64,000 nucleotides of DNA. It comes from CAYTLW01 sp964438735. GTDB lineage: Bacteria; Myxococcota_A; UBA9042. Of this stretch, positions 8,211 through 16,830 are shown in pieces; position 1 is the first letter of the stretch; every line of letters starts with the position of its first letter. The notes under the pieces were generated by a model that did not search any database, was not told the DNA's origin, and worked only from the letters and a program-made list of their open reading frames with translations. The translations under genes were made by a program, and so were the position numbers. The stretch lies in assembly GCA_964438735.1 (NCBI GenBank), contig CAYTLW010000002.1, positions 96,234 to 160,233 on the forward strand, written 5' to 3'.

Positions 8211-10100
8211 TCAACGATTCCTGAAGTTGAAGGGGTAGATGACCTTGGTCGAGCCACCACCCTTGGCGCGCGGGAAGCGCCAGATCTTGATGTTGCGCAG
8301 GATGCAGGACTCCACCGCCGGGCTGTTGAGACCGGAGTCGGCGATCTTGGCGCCGGCGACCTTGCCGTTGGGCTGGATCAGGAACATCACCTTGACCTTG
8401 CCCTGCAGTCCCGGATTGGCCTGCAATCCCTTCTGGTAGCAGGCCTTGATGGCGCCCATCTTGGTGGCGATGTAGCGCTTGATGACCTTCTTGGGCAGCT
8501 CGCCCTGCGCCTTGCTGCCGCGGCCACCGCCTACGCGCACCAGGCGCTGCTTCTTCTTCTTGATGGCGATGTCGACGGCCTTGATGTTCTTGTCTTTGCC
8601 CAGGCCGTCGATCTTGGCCTTCTGGGTGGCCGCCTTGCCGCCGACGGCGTCACCGCCCCCGGCGGGCGCGGCGAGGGCCCGACCGGCGGTGAGTCCCTCC
8701 GGGTCGGCGAGCACATCCCCACCGCCAGCCCCATTGGGGTTGACCGCGGAGTCTCCAGCATCACCATCCACTTCAGCGAACAGTCTCGTGCCAACCTGGC
8801 TGTCGAGCGCCGCGAGGGCCGAGTCGATGGCCTTGGTCTCCTTGGCGGCCTCGTCGACCAGCGCCTTGATCCGTTCGTCCTTCTTCTCTTCGTCGAGGTT
8901 CTTGAGTTCCTTTTCGAGTTCAGTCTCCTTCTTCTGGATCTGCTTCTCCTCGATCTTCTCCTTCTCCTTGGGCGTCAGCGGCGGCGGCTCGTCCTTCTTC
9001 TCTTCTTCCTTCTCTTCGAGCTCTTCGGGCGGCTTTTCCTCTTCCTTGACCTCGATGAACTCGAGCACGGCCAGGCGGCGGTCCAGCTTCTCCTTGTAGG
9101 ACAGCCGCGCTCGGCCGCGCAGGTCGGCAAAGCTGTGGGCGACCGTCAGCGGACCGACGGTCAAGGCGGCCGAGAAGAGCAGGCAGAGCAGGAACGGGAC
9201 CATGTCCCGGCTCCACAACATGAATTTGCGCGGTGGCGGCACGGGCACGCGGCTGACGATGAAGGTGAAGTCGCCGAAGACCAGCACGGCACGCGTGCCT
9301 GCGGTCAATGGCACCACCGGCCCCTTCAGCGCCGACACATTGCCCTGACGAACCTCGCTCAGGTCGTGCACATCGCCGTCCACGATCAAGTGTCCGGCGG
9401 CCTTCTCGTTGTCGATGCGCAGGCCAAATCGGGAAGCACCATGAGGCTCGATCAGGATCTTGTCGGGTCCGCCGACCACATCCTCGGGCATGGTGAACGT
9501 GCCGTTTGGACCCACGGATACACGCACAGGCTTGGGGAAGAAGCGCGCCGTGAGCATGTCTCCGCGCCACAGGATGGCCACGTCGACGCCCAGCGGGCCT
9601 TTTTCTTCATCCTTCTTCTTGTCCGCTGCCGGTGGTGGCTTTCGCGGTGGCGGCGCCGAGAAGGGCGCCGGTTGGGCCTCTGCCTGCGCGGTGGGCCTGC
9701 GCTGCGGCGCGAGCGTTACCTGGTCGAAGAGCAGGTCGTCGAGTTCGGCTTCTTTTGCGGCCGCCTCTTTGCGCGCCTTTTCGGCCTCATCCGCCTTGTC
9801 GCCGGTCTTGGGCGTCGCCTTCGACGCCGGCTTGAGCGTCGGTGCGTCGTCCTGCACATCGTCCGCTGCGGCCTCGACCTGTTCGGCGGTCATGACCACC
9901 GTAGCGTCGTCGGCGGCAGCGGGCGTCTCGGTGATCACCACCGTGGCGTCTTCGGATTTGGCCTTGGCCTCCTCTTCAGACTTGGCGGCCTCGTCGTTCT
10001 TGGACGCGTCGTCGCCACCGGTTTTGGCGGCCGGCTTGACCTTGGCGTCTGAACCCTTGGATCGGGACCCCGAACCGGAGCCGCGGCGTTTGCGTGCCAT
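8211..10100 (-). CDS. AgmX/PglI C-terminal domain (TonB-like) membrane protein
   Basis: 629 residues. Order: Ala/Lys/Glu/Asp-rich cytoplasmic region (1-150), proline segment, a beta-rich domain (about 165-285; LGVDVAILWRGDM to FGDFTFIVSRV), one membrane helix near 295-315 (MVPFLLCLLFSAALTVGP), a long Glu/Lys-rich coil (330-420), and a C-terminal TonB-like domain (about 535-629) with YIATKMGAIKACYQKGLQ and GKVAGAKIADSGLNS. That tail is the myxobacterial AgmX/PglI C-terminal domain found in gliding and envelope-spanning proteins (GltG/GltJ class). Such proteins couple an inner-membrane motor to periplasmic partners. Its neighbours are a secreted small protein 4 nt upstream and a TPR lipoprotein 3 nt downstream, which suggests one envelope complex. 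The energising proton channel (TolQR/ExbBD type) is not in the window. Confidence 0.85.
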   Translation of the reverse strand: MARKRRGSGSGSRSKGSDAKVKPAAKTGGDDASKNDEAAKSEEEAKAKSEDATVVITETPAAADDATVVMTAEQVEAAADDVQDDAPTLKPASKATPKTGDKADEAEKARKEAAAKEAELDDLLFDQVTLAPQRRPTAQAEAQPAPFSAPPPRKPPPAADKKKDEEKGPLGVDVAILWRGDMLTARFFPKPVRVSVGPNGTFTMPEDVVGGPDKILIEPHGASRFGLRIDNEKAAGHLIVDGDVHDLSEVRQGNVSALKGPVVPLTAGTRAVLVFGDFTFIVSRVPVPPPRKFMLWSRDMVPFLLCLLFSAALTVGPLTVAHSFADLRGRARLSYKEKLDRRLAVLEFIEVKEEEKPPEELEEKEEEKKDEPPPLTPKEKEKIEEKQIQKKETELEKELKNLDEEKKDERIKALVDEAAKETKAIDSALAALDSQVGTRLFAEVDGDAGDSAVNPNGAGGGDVLADPEGLTAGRALAAPAGGGDAVGGKAATQKAKIDGLGKDKNIKAVDIAIKKKKQRLVRVGGGRGSKAQGELPKKVIKRYIATKMGAIKACYQKGLQANPGLQGKVKVMFLIQPNGKVAGAKIADSGLNSPAVESCILRNIKIWRFPRAKGGGSTKVIYPFNFRNR

Positions 10101-10104
10101 GGGC

Positions 10105-10371
10105 CTACAGATTCCGCGCGGAGCGGATGATTTCGGCGAAGAAGTCCATGCGGATTCGAATCAGGCTCGAGCGCTTCTTCTTGTTCAGCGTCTCGACCAC
10201 ACTCGATTCGGGTCGCAGGTAGCTGGTCTCCACCACGTCGTCTTCGAAGCTCAGTGTGCGGGTTCGCTTGGCCCGCCTTCTGGGCTTGGCGTCCAGGGCC
10301 ATCGGCGCGGAGATCACGGCCACCGCGACCAGTGCTCCCAGCAGGGTCAACATGATCTTGCGTAGCTGCAT
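10105..10371 (-). CDS. Small secreted or membrane-anchored basic protein, unknown function
   Basis: 88 residues. The ATG at 10371 is preceded by GGAG on the minus strand and starts a clear signal sequence (MQLRKIMLTLLGALVAVAVI). The mature part is short and charged: an Arg/Lys patch (AKPRRRAKRTRTL), then LSFEDDVVETSYLRPESSV and KKKRSSLIRIRMDFFAEII. It ends 4 nt before the AgmX/PglI-like gene, so it probably belongs to the same envelope complex. I do not recognise a family. The downstream helix FFAEIIRSARNL could be a protein-binding element; this is inference. Confidence 0.7.
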   Translation of the reverse strand: MQLRKIMLTLLGALVAVAVISAPMALDAKPRRRAKRTRTLSFEDDVVETSYLRPESSVVETLNKKKRSSLIRIRMDFFAEIIRSARNL

Positions 10372-10474
10372 GGCGATCTCCAGACCTGTTGGTCGGCGAG
10401 TATAGTGCGAGGGTTGCCGCCTGTGCAATGGCGTCGACCTTCCCTTCCATGGACGCACTTATTGGCAGAAAGAT

Positions 10475-11929
10475 CTACTTCACGGTCACCGCTCTCTCCA
10501 CCGCCTGCAAGGCGCTCAACAGGCTGCCGGACAACTCTTCGATGGGATCGCCGGCCAGCATACTTCGCAGATCGAGCAGCAGGACATCGCCGCGCGTTCG
10601 ACCGATCACCGGGGGCTGGCCTGCCCGCAAGCGACGCTCCAAACCCTCGGCGCTGATCGCGCCATGACCGATGGCCAGGCAGCGCGATGGGACCGTCGCC
10701 AAGGGTTGTGAGCCGCCGCCCATCTTGGCCTCGCCCGGCACCGCGTCGATCTGCCAGCGATCGCTCAGCCCGGTGCGCAGGCTCTGCGCCAGGGTCCGTG
10801 CCGTGCCCAGCAGGTGATCGTCGTCGTGGGCCATGGATTGCCAGATGGGCAACTCCGCGCTCGCGCGCTCGAGCAGGTGGCTGCGTAGGACCACCTCCAG
10901 CGCGGCCAGCACCATGGCGTCGACGCGCACCGCCCTGGCCATGGCGCAACCGGCCAGGCGTCGAATCCAGCGCTGCTGGCCGACGATCAGGCCCGCCTGC
11001 GGCCCGCCCACCAGCTTGTCGCCGCTGAATGTGGCGATGTCCGCGCCCGCCGACAGCACTTCGGCCACCGTCGGCTCATCCGCCAGCCCGAGTGGTGCGA
11101 GTGATTGCAAGGCCCCGCTGCCCAGGTCGACGATCAACGGCATGTCGTATTCGTGGGCGAGCTCGGCCAGTTCGGCCAGGCTCGGCTGGGCGGTGAAACC
11201 TCGGATCTCGAAGTTGGACCGATGCACCTGAAGCAACGCCGCCGCCGGTGTGCCCGCCTCGGCCAGGTCCTCGATGGCGCGCCGATAGTCGGCCAGGTGG
11301 GTGCGATTGGTCGTGCCGACCTCGTGCAGGCTGGCACCCGCGGCGCGCATCACGTCCGGCACTCGGAAGCTGCCGCCGATCTCCACCAGCTCGCCGCGCG
11401 AGACGATCACCGGCCGATGCAGCGCCAGCGCATGCAGGGCCAGCATCACCGCCGCCGCTCCGTTGTTGACGACCAGTCCGTCCTCGGCCTGGCAGGACCA
11501 GCGCAGCAGCGGGCGAAGCAGCGACTGACGCGAGCCTCGTTGTCCGGTCGCCAGTGAGATCTCCAGGTTGCAGTAACCGCCGCTGGTGGCCGCCACCGCC
11601 GCGAGCGCTGCGGCCGACAAGGGGGCCCGGCCGGCGTTGGTGTGAATCAGCACGCCGGTGCCGTTGATCAAGGGGCGCAGGATGGGGCCGCGCAGGATCG
11701 CCAGTCGCTCCCTGATCGCGGCTTGCAGCAGCCCGTCAAGGCCCTGCGGATCGCTGACCTCTCCCTCGACGATGGCAGTCCTGGCCTGCTGCACCACCTC
11801 GCGACAGAGTTGGCTCCAGAGCCCATCGGGCAGCCCCGTCGCGGCCTCCGAATGCCGCTTCTTGAGCGCGTCGATCGCTGGCAGTCGCCGCATCAGGCGG
11901 CCGAGCGCGTGTCCCTGTGGTGAAGCCAT
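10475..11929 (-). CDS. selA: L-seryl-tRNA(Sec) selenium transferase
   Basis: 484 residues, matching SelA length. SelA is a PLP enzyme that converts seryl-tRNA(Sec) to selenocysteinyl-tRNA(Sec) using selenophosphate. Visible family features: RPLINGTGVLIHTNAGRAPL near residue 80, NNGAAAVMLALHAL, GELVEIGGSFRVPDVM, GTTNRTHLADY, VDLGSGAL, and the PLP lysine in FSGDKLVGGPQAG (Lys305). The ATG at 11929 gives the expected N-terminal domain. The gene is divergent from the ABC exporter, with 75 nt between. selB, selD and tRNA-Sec are not in the window, so the rest of the selenocysteine system must be elsewhere. I did not see an obvious selenoprotein here. Confidence 0.93.
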   Translation of the reverse strand: MASPQGHALGRLMRRLPAIDALKKRHSEAATGLPDGLWSQLCREVVQQARTAIVEGEVSDPQGLDGLLQAAIRERLAILRGPILRPLINGTGVLIHTNAGRAPLSAAALAAVAATSGGYCNLEISLATGQRGSRQSLLRPLLRWSCQAEDGLVVNNGAAAVMLALHALALHRPVIVSRGELVEIGGSFRVPDVMRAAGASLHEVGTTNRTHLADYRRAIEDLAEAGTPAAALLQVHRSNFEIRGFTAQPSLAELAELAHEYDMPLIVDLGSGALQSLAPLGLADEPTVAEVLSAGADIATFSGDKLVGGPQAGLIVGQQRWIRRLAGCAMARAVRVDAMVLAALEVVLRSHLLERASAELPIWQSMAHDDDHLLGTARTLAQSLRTGLSDRWQIDAVPGEAKMGGGSQPLATVPSRCLAIGHGAISAEGLERRLRAGQPPVIGRTRGDVLLLDLRSMLAGDPIEELSGSLLSALQAVERAVTVK

Positions 11930-12004
11930 GGCACACTCCAACAGCGCAGCGCCGGCTGCGCGCGCCCGAGTCTGACACGAGCGGCCCGCCGCCCAAAGGA
12001 TCCC

Positions 12005-13789
12005 ATGCCAACGCCGCCGGCCCGCGTCCTGCTGCCTGCGTTCTTCGCCCGCTATGCTCGCCGTTACCTGCGCGTCTATGCCCTGGGCCTGCTCATGCTG
12101 CTGGCCACAAATGGGCTGACAGTGGCCATTCCGCGGATGATCAAGGAGGTCTTCGACGAACTGGCCGGCGGTCGGGATATGAGCACGGTGCACGCCTTCG
12201 CGCTGCTGATCTCCTGTGCCGCCGTGACCGTGATCGTCGTGCGCACCTTGTCGCGGGTGCTCTTCTTCAACCCGGGTCGGACGATCGAGTTCCGCCTGCG
12301 AAACGACATGCTCGGCCAACTGCTGGCCATGAGCGGCACCTGGTATCGCGGCCAGGGGACGGGCGACCTGGTCAGCCGGGCCGCCAACGACGCCACCTAC
12401 GTGCGGGCCCTGGTCGGATTCTCCCTGCTCATGCTGCTCAATCTGGTGATGGCCACCTCGTTCACGCTCTGGCAGATGCTGGAGATCAACGCCCTGTTGA
12501 CCCTGTATTGCGTGTTGCCCCTGGCGGTCTCGGTCTGGCTGCTGCGATTCGGCATCCGGCGCCTCTTCGACGCCATGCGCGCCGGCCAGCGGGAGCTCGG
12601 TCAGCTCAGCGAACACATATTGGAGACCCTGGGTGGGGTGGCCGTGATCCAGGGTGCTGTCGCTGAATCCTCGTTCCAGCGTCGTTTTGACGTGCACAAC
12701 GATCGCTACACCGCGATCAACCTCCAGGTCACCGCCTTGCGCTGCTTCCTGCTGCCCCTGGCGGCCATGGTCGGCAACGTCTGCATCTTCATCCTGCTCT
12801 TCGTCGGCGGACGCCTCGCGGTCCAGGGCGAGATGAGCATCGGCGACCTGGCGGCGTACGCCTCCTACGTGACTATGCTGGCTGGCGCGTTGACCGCGGC
12901 CGGATGGCTGCTCAACGGGCTGCAGCGCGGCTATGTGGGACTGCAGCGCTGCTGGGACGTGGTGCAGCTGGCCGGCGATCGCCCGACGGGGCGCGCGCGG
13001 CTGCCGTCCACAGGCGAGGGATTGCGCCTGCAGGTTCAGGGTCTGACCTACAGCTATCCCGACGCCGCTGCCGGCGATTCGCCCGCCCTGGCCCACATCC
13101 ACATCGACGTGCCCGCCGGTGGCGTGTTGGGCATCTACGGCCCGGTGGGTTCGGGCAAGACGACTTTGATCGACCTGCTGACCGGACTCCTGCCGCCGCC
13201 CGAAGGCGCCGTGCTCTTGGACGGACTGGACGTGCGCGACCTGGCGCCGGATTCCCTCTGGGAGGCGGTCGCGGTGGCACCCCAGCAGGCCTTTCTCTTC
13301 TCGCGCTCGCTGCGCGACAACGTGGCTTTTGTCGATCGCAAGGCCGACATCGACGACAAGCGTGTCTGGGCAGCGTTGGACAAGGCCCTGCTTGGCGACG
13401 AGGTGCGGCGTCTGCCCGATCGCCTGGACACGGTGGTCGGCGAACGCGGCCTGACGCTCTCGGGCGGTCAGCGGCAGCGAGCTCAACTGGCCAGGGCCAT
13501 GTATCGGGGCTATCGGCTGCTGCTGCTCGACGACGTGCTCAGCGCGGTCGACCACGACACCGAGGAGCGGCTCCTGGACACGATCCGCAGCGAGATCGAT
13601 CGCGATGGGGGAGGTCACACCGCAGTCATCGTATCGAGCCGGCTCAGCGCTCTGGCGGACGCGGATGAGATCCTGGTCCTGGACGCCGGGCGCATCGTCG
13701 AACGGGGCACCCACGCGGCGCTGATCGCGGCCGAAGGGGCCTACGCCCGGGTCTGGGCGGTCCAGCGCACCCGACGCGAGGCTGCTTGA
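12005..13789 (+). CDS. ABC exporter half-transporter, MdlA-like with degenerate ATPase site
   Basis: 594 residues: six membrane helices (about 1-320) then a nucleotide-binding domain. Walker A is GPVGSGKTTL, the Q-loop is in APQQAFLF, and the signature is LSGGQRQR. Two catalytic positions deviate. Walker B reads LLLLDDVLSAVD, with Asp instead of the catalytic Glu, and the switch is IVSSRLSAL, with Ser instead of His. The Asp form is known in MdlA-type halves of heterodimeric exporters. The His-to-Ser change strengthens the case that this half needs a catalytically competent partner, which is not in the window. Substrate unknown. The gene is divergent from selA and convergent with the PPC-domain gene. 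Confidence 0.88.
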   Translation: MPTPPARVLLPAFFARYARRYLRVYALGLLMLLATNGLTVAIPRMIKEVFDELAGGRDMSTVHAFALLISCAAVTVIVVRTLSRVLFFNPGRTIEFRLRNDMLGQLLAMSGTWYRGQGTGDLVSRAANDATYVRALVGFSLLMLLNLVMATSFTLWQMLEINALLTLYCVLPLAVSVWLLRFGIRRLFDAMRAGQRELGQLSEHILETLGGVAVIQGAVAESSFQRRFDVHNDRYTAINLQVTALRCFLLPLAAMVGNVCIFILLFVGGRLAVQGEMSIGDLAAYASYVTMLAGALTAAGWLLNGLQRGYVGLQRCWDVVQLAGDRPTGRARLPSTGEGLRLQVQGLTYSYPDAAAGDSPALAHIHIDVPAGGVLGIYGPVGSGKTTLIDLLTGLLPPPEGAVLLDGLDVRDLAPDSLWEAVAVAPQQAFLFSRSLRDNVAFVDRKADIDDKRVWAALDKALLGDEVRRLPDRLDTVVGERGLTLSGGQRQRAQLARAMYRGYRLLLLDDVLSAVDHDTEERLLDTIRSEIDRDGGGHTAVIVSSRLSALADADEILVLDAGRIVERGTHAALIAAEGAYARVWAVQRTRREAA

Positions 13790-13808
13790 GATTCAGTAGG
13801 AGCGGCGA

Positions 13809-14537
13809 TCAGCGATTGCGGCGGCGGATCTGCACCGAGTAGACATTGCGACCCTTGCGCCGACGGGCGCGGGTCAGCGTCAACAGGCCCAGGTGCAGTT
13901 GGGCGATCTTGCCCGACTCCATGCGGATGGCCACGCGATCGTCGTCGACCACCTTCGTGACCTCGCACTCGCCGAGTCGTGGATGCTCCAGGAAGTCGCC
14001 GATCCGCAGCTGCGGCATCTCGTTGGGCTCGAGCAGGCGAGATGGCATCGCTTCCATGGCGACGCGACCGCTCTTGACCACCTCGGGCACGATCTCGGAG
14101 ACGTTCACCGACACGTCCAGCCAGCGATCCAGGTCGCTCTCTGGGTCATGGAATCGACGCAGGGTGATGTCATCCCAGGTGCGGCAGCGCAGCTCCAGGG
14201 AGCCGGAGATGCCCTCCTCGAGCAGTCCGCCGACCACGAGTCCATCATCGCGATGCAGGAGTACACGTACGGTGATGTCGGTATCGCCCAGGCGCTCGGA
14301 GACCAGCCCTTCGAGCACGACGCAGAGGAAACGTCCGGGATGGGCCTCTGGCTCGCCGAAGCCGCCGTCCGACAGCACGGCGCGGATCAACGGGTCATGC
14401 AGGTAGCCGGTGGCCTGGAACCATCCGGAACCGATGCGATATTCACTTGCCAAGCTGTGGAAGGAGGCGACCACCGGCATGCCGGGATCCAACTCGCCCA
14501 CGAACCGACGGCCTTCTCGGGTCTCTGTGAAGATCAT
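13809..14537 (-). CDS. PPC/DUF296-like domain protein with Tudor-like C-terminal domain
   Basis: 242 residues from the ATG at 14537, which has GGAG just upstream on its strand; longer in-frame starts lack support. The N-terminal half (GRRFVGELDPGMPVVASFHS to GSGWFQATGYLHDPLIRAV) follows the pattern of the PPC (DUF296) fold: a dose-limited basic beta strand, 'GxxVxxSxxxLAxxxxI', then a Gly-rich turn. The C-terminal region (about 175-235; RIGDFLEHPRLGECEVTKVV) resembles the small Tudor/KOW-like barrel at the end of UvrD-type helicases, and it ends with an Arg/Lys-rich segment (ARRRKGRNVYSVQIRRRNR). Together these suggest nucleic-acid binding, but this is inference. No catalytic motif is visible. 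Confidence 0.65.
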   Translation of the reverse strand: MIFTETREGRRFVGELDPGMPVVASFHSLASEYRIGSGWFQATGYLHDPLIRAVLSDGGFGEPEAHPGRFLCVVLEGLVSERLGDTDITVRVLLHRDDGLVVGGLLEEGISGSLELRCRTWDDITLRRFHDPESDLDRWLDVSVNVSEIVPEVVKSGRVAMEAMPSRLLEPNEMPQLRIGDFLEHPRLGECEVTKVVDDDRVAIRMESGKIAQLHLGLLTLTRARRRKGRNVYSVQIRRRNR

Positions 14538-14780
14538 GGTGTCTCCACGAGGCCCGGGCTGGAGAACCGCCCCGACGTAGGTGCGGTGCGCATGGCCTGA
14601 CCTTCGTTCCTGGTAGCGGCTGGCCGCGCCCCGATCGGACGATCGAGATGGCAACCCGCGACCGAGTCCACGCTACTTGGCGGAGAGGTCCACTGTCAAT
14701 GCCGTGGCGCTGGCCTTGAGGTCCGGCGCCAGCCAGCGGAAACTCAGGTCAGTCGGTCGCGCGGCGACGGGAGAAGACGC

Positions 14781-16148
14781 ATGGCGCTGGGGATGGAGGA
14801 TGACCGGACGATCGTTGCGCCGGCCACCGCCGTGACGGCCGCTGGCGTGGCTGTTGTTCGCCTGTCGGGGCCCGAGGCGCTGACCATCGCCGCGTCCCTG
14901 GCGGGTCTGCCGGCCACCCGACTGGCCCACGCGACCATGCGCCTGCGTTGGTTTCGGGATGCCCATGGCGTGCGCATCGATCGCGGTTATGTGGTCGTCT
15001 TCCAGTCGCCGCGGTCGTTTACCGGGCAGGACGTGGCGGAACTCCAGGTGCACGGTTCGCCGGCGGTGGTGAGGGCCCTGGTCGACGCCGCGGTGGCCGC
15101 CGGGGCGCGCCCGGCGCAACCTGGCGAGTTCAGTCTGCGGGCATTTCGTAACGGTCGCATGGACCTGGTGCAGGCCGAGGCCCTGGCCGACCTGGTCGGC
15201 GCCCGCAGCGCCGCTGGCAGGGAGCTGGCGCTGGCCCAGATGGACGGCCGTCTCAGTGACCTGTTGAACGATCTGCGCAGGCCCTTGATCGACGCCCTGG
15301 CTGGTATCGAGGCGCGCCTGGACTTCGCCGACCAGGAGGACGTCGGCGAGCTCGATCCCCAGCCGATGATCGACGCCTGGCTGGCCCAGGCCGGGCGCAT
15401 GGACTCCCTGGCGGGCACCGCGCGCGCCGGTCGGATCCGGCTGCAGGGGGTTCGCGTCGCGCTGGCCGGGCCGCCGAACGCTGGCAAGTCGACCCTCTTC
15501 AACGCCCTTGTCGGCGCCGATCGCGCCCTGGTGCATCACGAACCGGGCACCACACGCGACGTCATCGAGGTGCCCGGACAGCTGGGCGATCTGCAGGTCA
15601 ACTGGCTCGATACCGCCGGCCTCCGGCAGGGCGTCGGTGCGGTCGAGAGCGCCGGCGTGGAGCGCGCCCTCGCAGTGTTCGCCACCGCCGACGTGGTGCT
15701 CTGGCTCGCCGACGGAGGCCACGCCCGTGCCAGGATCCAGCGGCCGTCAGGCGCCGCCATCGTGCCGGTTCGCACCAAGGCAGACCTGCCACCCGTTGCC
15801 TGGTGGGAGGGGGATGCCGATTTCGGCGGGGCGATCGCCGTATCAGCCGTGACAGGCGAGGGGCTGGCCGAGCTGAAGGCGGCGGTGCATGCCGCGATTG
15901 TGGAACTGGCCGATGGTCAGGTTGGCGGTCAACAGGTGGTGCTGGCGCGCGAACGCCAGGCGGCGGGCCTGCTGCGGGCCGCCGAAGCAGTGCGACGCGC
16001 GGCCCGGGCCCTGGGCGAGCGCCTGCCGAGCGAGTTGGTGGCGGCGGACCTGCGCGACGCTGTAGACGCCCTGGCCGAAGTGGTCGGTGAGATCGCCCCC
16101 GACGATGTGCTGGCCGCCGTGTTCTCGCGCTTCTGCATCGGCAAGTAG
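14781..16148 (+). CDS. mnmE: tRNA modification GTPase MnmE
   Basis: 455 residues, the standard MnmE length. With MnmG it adds the carboxymethylaminomethyl group to U34 of certain tRNAs. The N-terminal tetrahydrofolate-binding domain shows DDRTIVAPATAVTAAGVAVV, FTGQDVAELQVHG and GEFSLRAFRNGRMDL. The G domain shows GPPNAGKSTLFN (from residue 230), GTTRD and DTAGLR. The C-terminus ends FCIGK, the conserved cysteine motif. The G4 motif reads TKAD rather than NKxD, a substitution seen in some members. The ATG at 14781 has a strong ribosome site (GGGAGAAG, 4 nt upstream). mnmG is not adjacent. Confidence 0.96.
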   Translation: MALGMEDDRTIVAPATAVTAAGVAVVRLSGPEALTIAASLAGLPATRLAHATMRLRWFRDAHGVRIDRGYVVVFQSPRSFTGQDVAELQVHGSPAVVRALVDAAVAAGARPAQPGEFSLRAFRNGRMDLVQAEALADLVGARSAAGRELALAQMDGRLSDLLNDLRRPLIDALAGIEARLDFADQEDVGELDPQPMIDAWLAQAGRMDSLAGTARAGRIRLQGVRVALAGPPNAGKSTLFNALVGADRALVHHEPGTTRDVIEVPGQLGDLQVNWLDTAGLRQGVGAVESAGVERALAVFATADVVLWLADGGHARARIQRPSGAAIVPVRTKADLPPVAWWEGDADFGGAIAVSAVTGEGLAELKAAVHAAIVELADGQVGGQQVVLARERQAAGLLRAAEAVRRAARALGERLPSELVAADLRDAVDALAEVVGEIAPDDVLAAVFSRFCIGK

Positions 16149-16182
16149 GCCGCCCCTACCGCCTCGATTGGGGGCTGGGTGA

Positions 16183-16830
16183 TCAGCGACGGATGCCGTC
16201 GAAGTTGAAGTTCGCCAGCACCGCGTCGGTGTGTACCTCCACGGCCAGGGCCTCGCCAGGCGGCAGTGAGGCGATCCAACGGTCCAGGCGCTGGTCGGCG
16301 TCGGGAGCGGTCAGCACCCGCTCGGCGAAGTCCGCGCTGAGCAGCAAGGGGTGGCCGTGCCGACCGCCGTGGCGCGGCCGAATCACCGCCCATCCGGTCG
16401 AGTCTGCCTGTCGTGCTCGTGCCAGGAGAGCGGCCACCACCTCCGCCCCGGGCATGGGACAGTCCACCGGCAACAACAAGACTGCCCGACCGGCCAACCC
16501 GGCCGCATCTTCGCTCTCTGCCCGGCTCAGGACGCGCAGTCCGGCCTGCACTGAAGCGAACATGGCAGCGTCGGCATCCGCCCGCACCGCCAGCAGGCCT
16601 GGCAGATCGTCCGCCGGCAGGTTGTCCGCCGGCGCGCCGCCCCCTGGCATGGCGCTGGGATGCAGCACGGCCGCCACCCGCTCACAGCCCGCCGCCCGCA
16701 TCGCCTGCACCTGGTGGCGCCACAACAGCTGGCCGTCGAGGCGCTTGAGAGCCTTTGGACCGCCTGCACGCCGGCCATGGCCGCCGGCCAGCAGCAGCCC
16801 ATCGGGTCGGGTCATCTCGCCGGGGGTCAT
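16183..16830 (-). CDS. MobA-like molybdopterin nucleotidyltransferase (MocA type)
   Basis: 215 residues. The N-terminal motif LLLAGGHGRRAGGPKALKRL is the NTP-binding signature of MobA/MocA-type enzymes, and LLPVDCPMPG carries the metal-binding Asp. These enzymes attach CMP or GMP to molybdopterin. Molybdenum hydroxylases of the xanthine dehydrogenase family use molybdopterin or its cytosine dinucleotide, so a cytidylyltransferase role (MocA) is the best guess. It overlaps the xdhC stop by 4 nt and is the last gene of the molybdenum hydroxylase operon, which supports a dedicated cofactor role. Whether CTP or GTP is used cannot be decided from what I see. Confidence 0.82.
   Translation of the reverse strand: MTPGEMTRPDGLLLAGGHGRRAGGPKALKRLDGQLLWRHQVQAMRAAGCERVAAVLHPSAMPGGGAPADNLPADDLPGLLAVRADADAAMFASVQAGLRVLSRAESEDAAGLAGRAVLLLPVDCPMPGAEVVAALLARARQADSTGWAVIRPRHGGRHGHPLLLSADFAERVLTAPDADQRLDRWIASLPPGEALAVEVHTDAVLANFNFDGIRR

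Noticed and set aside
7056..10052. 998-codon plus-strand frame across the TPR and AgmX-like genes
   Set aside because: Shadow of three well-supported minus-strand genes; its Leu-rich stretches are the reverse of the Glu/Lys coil.
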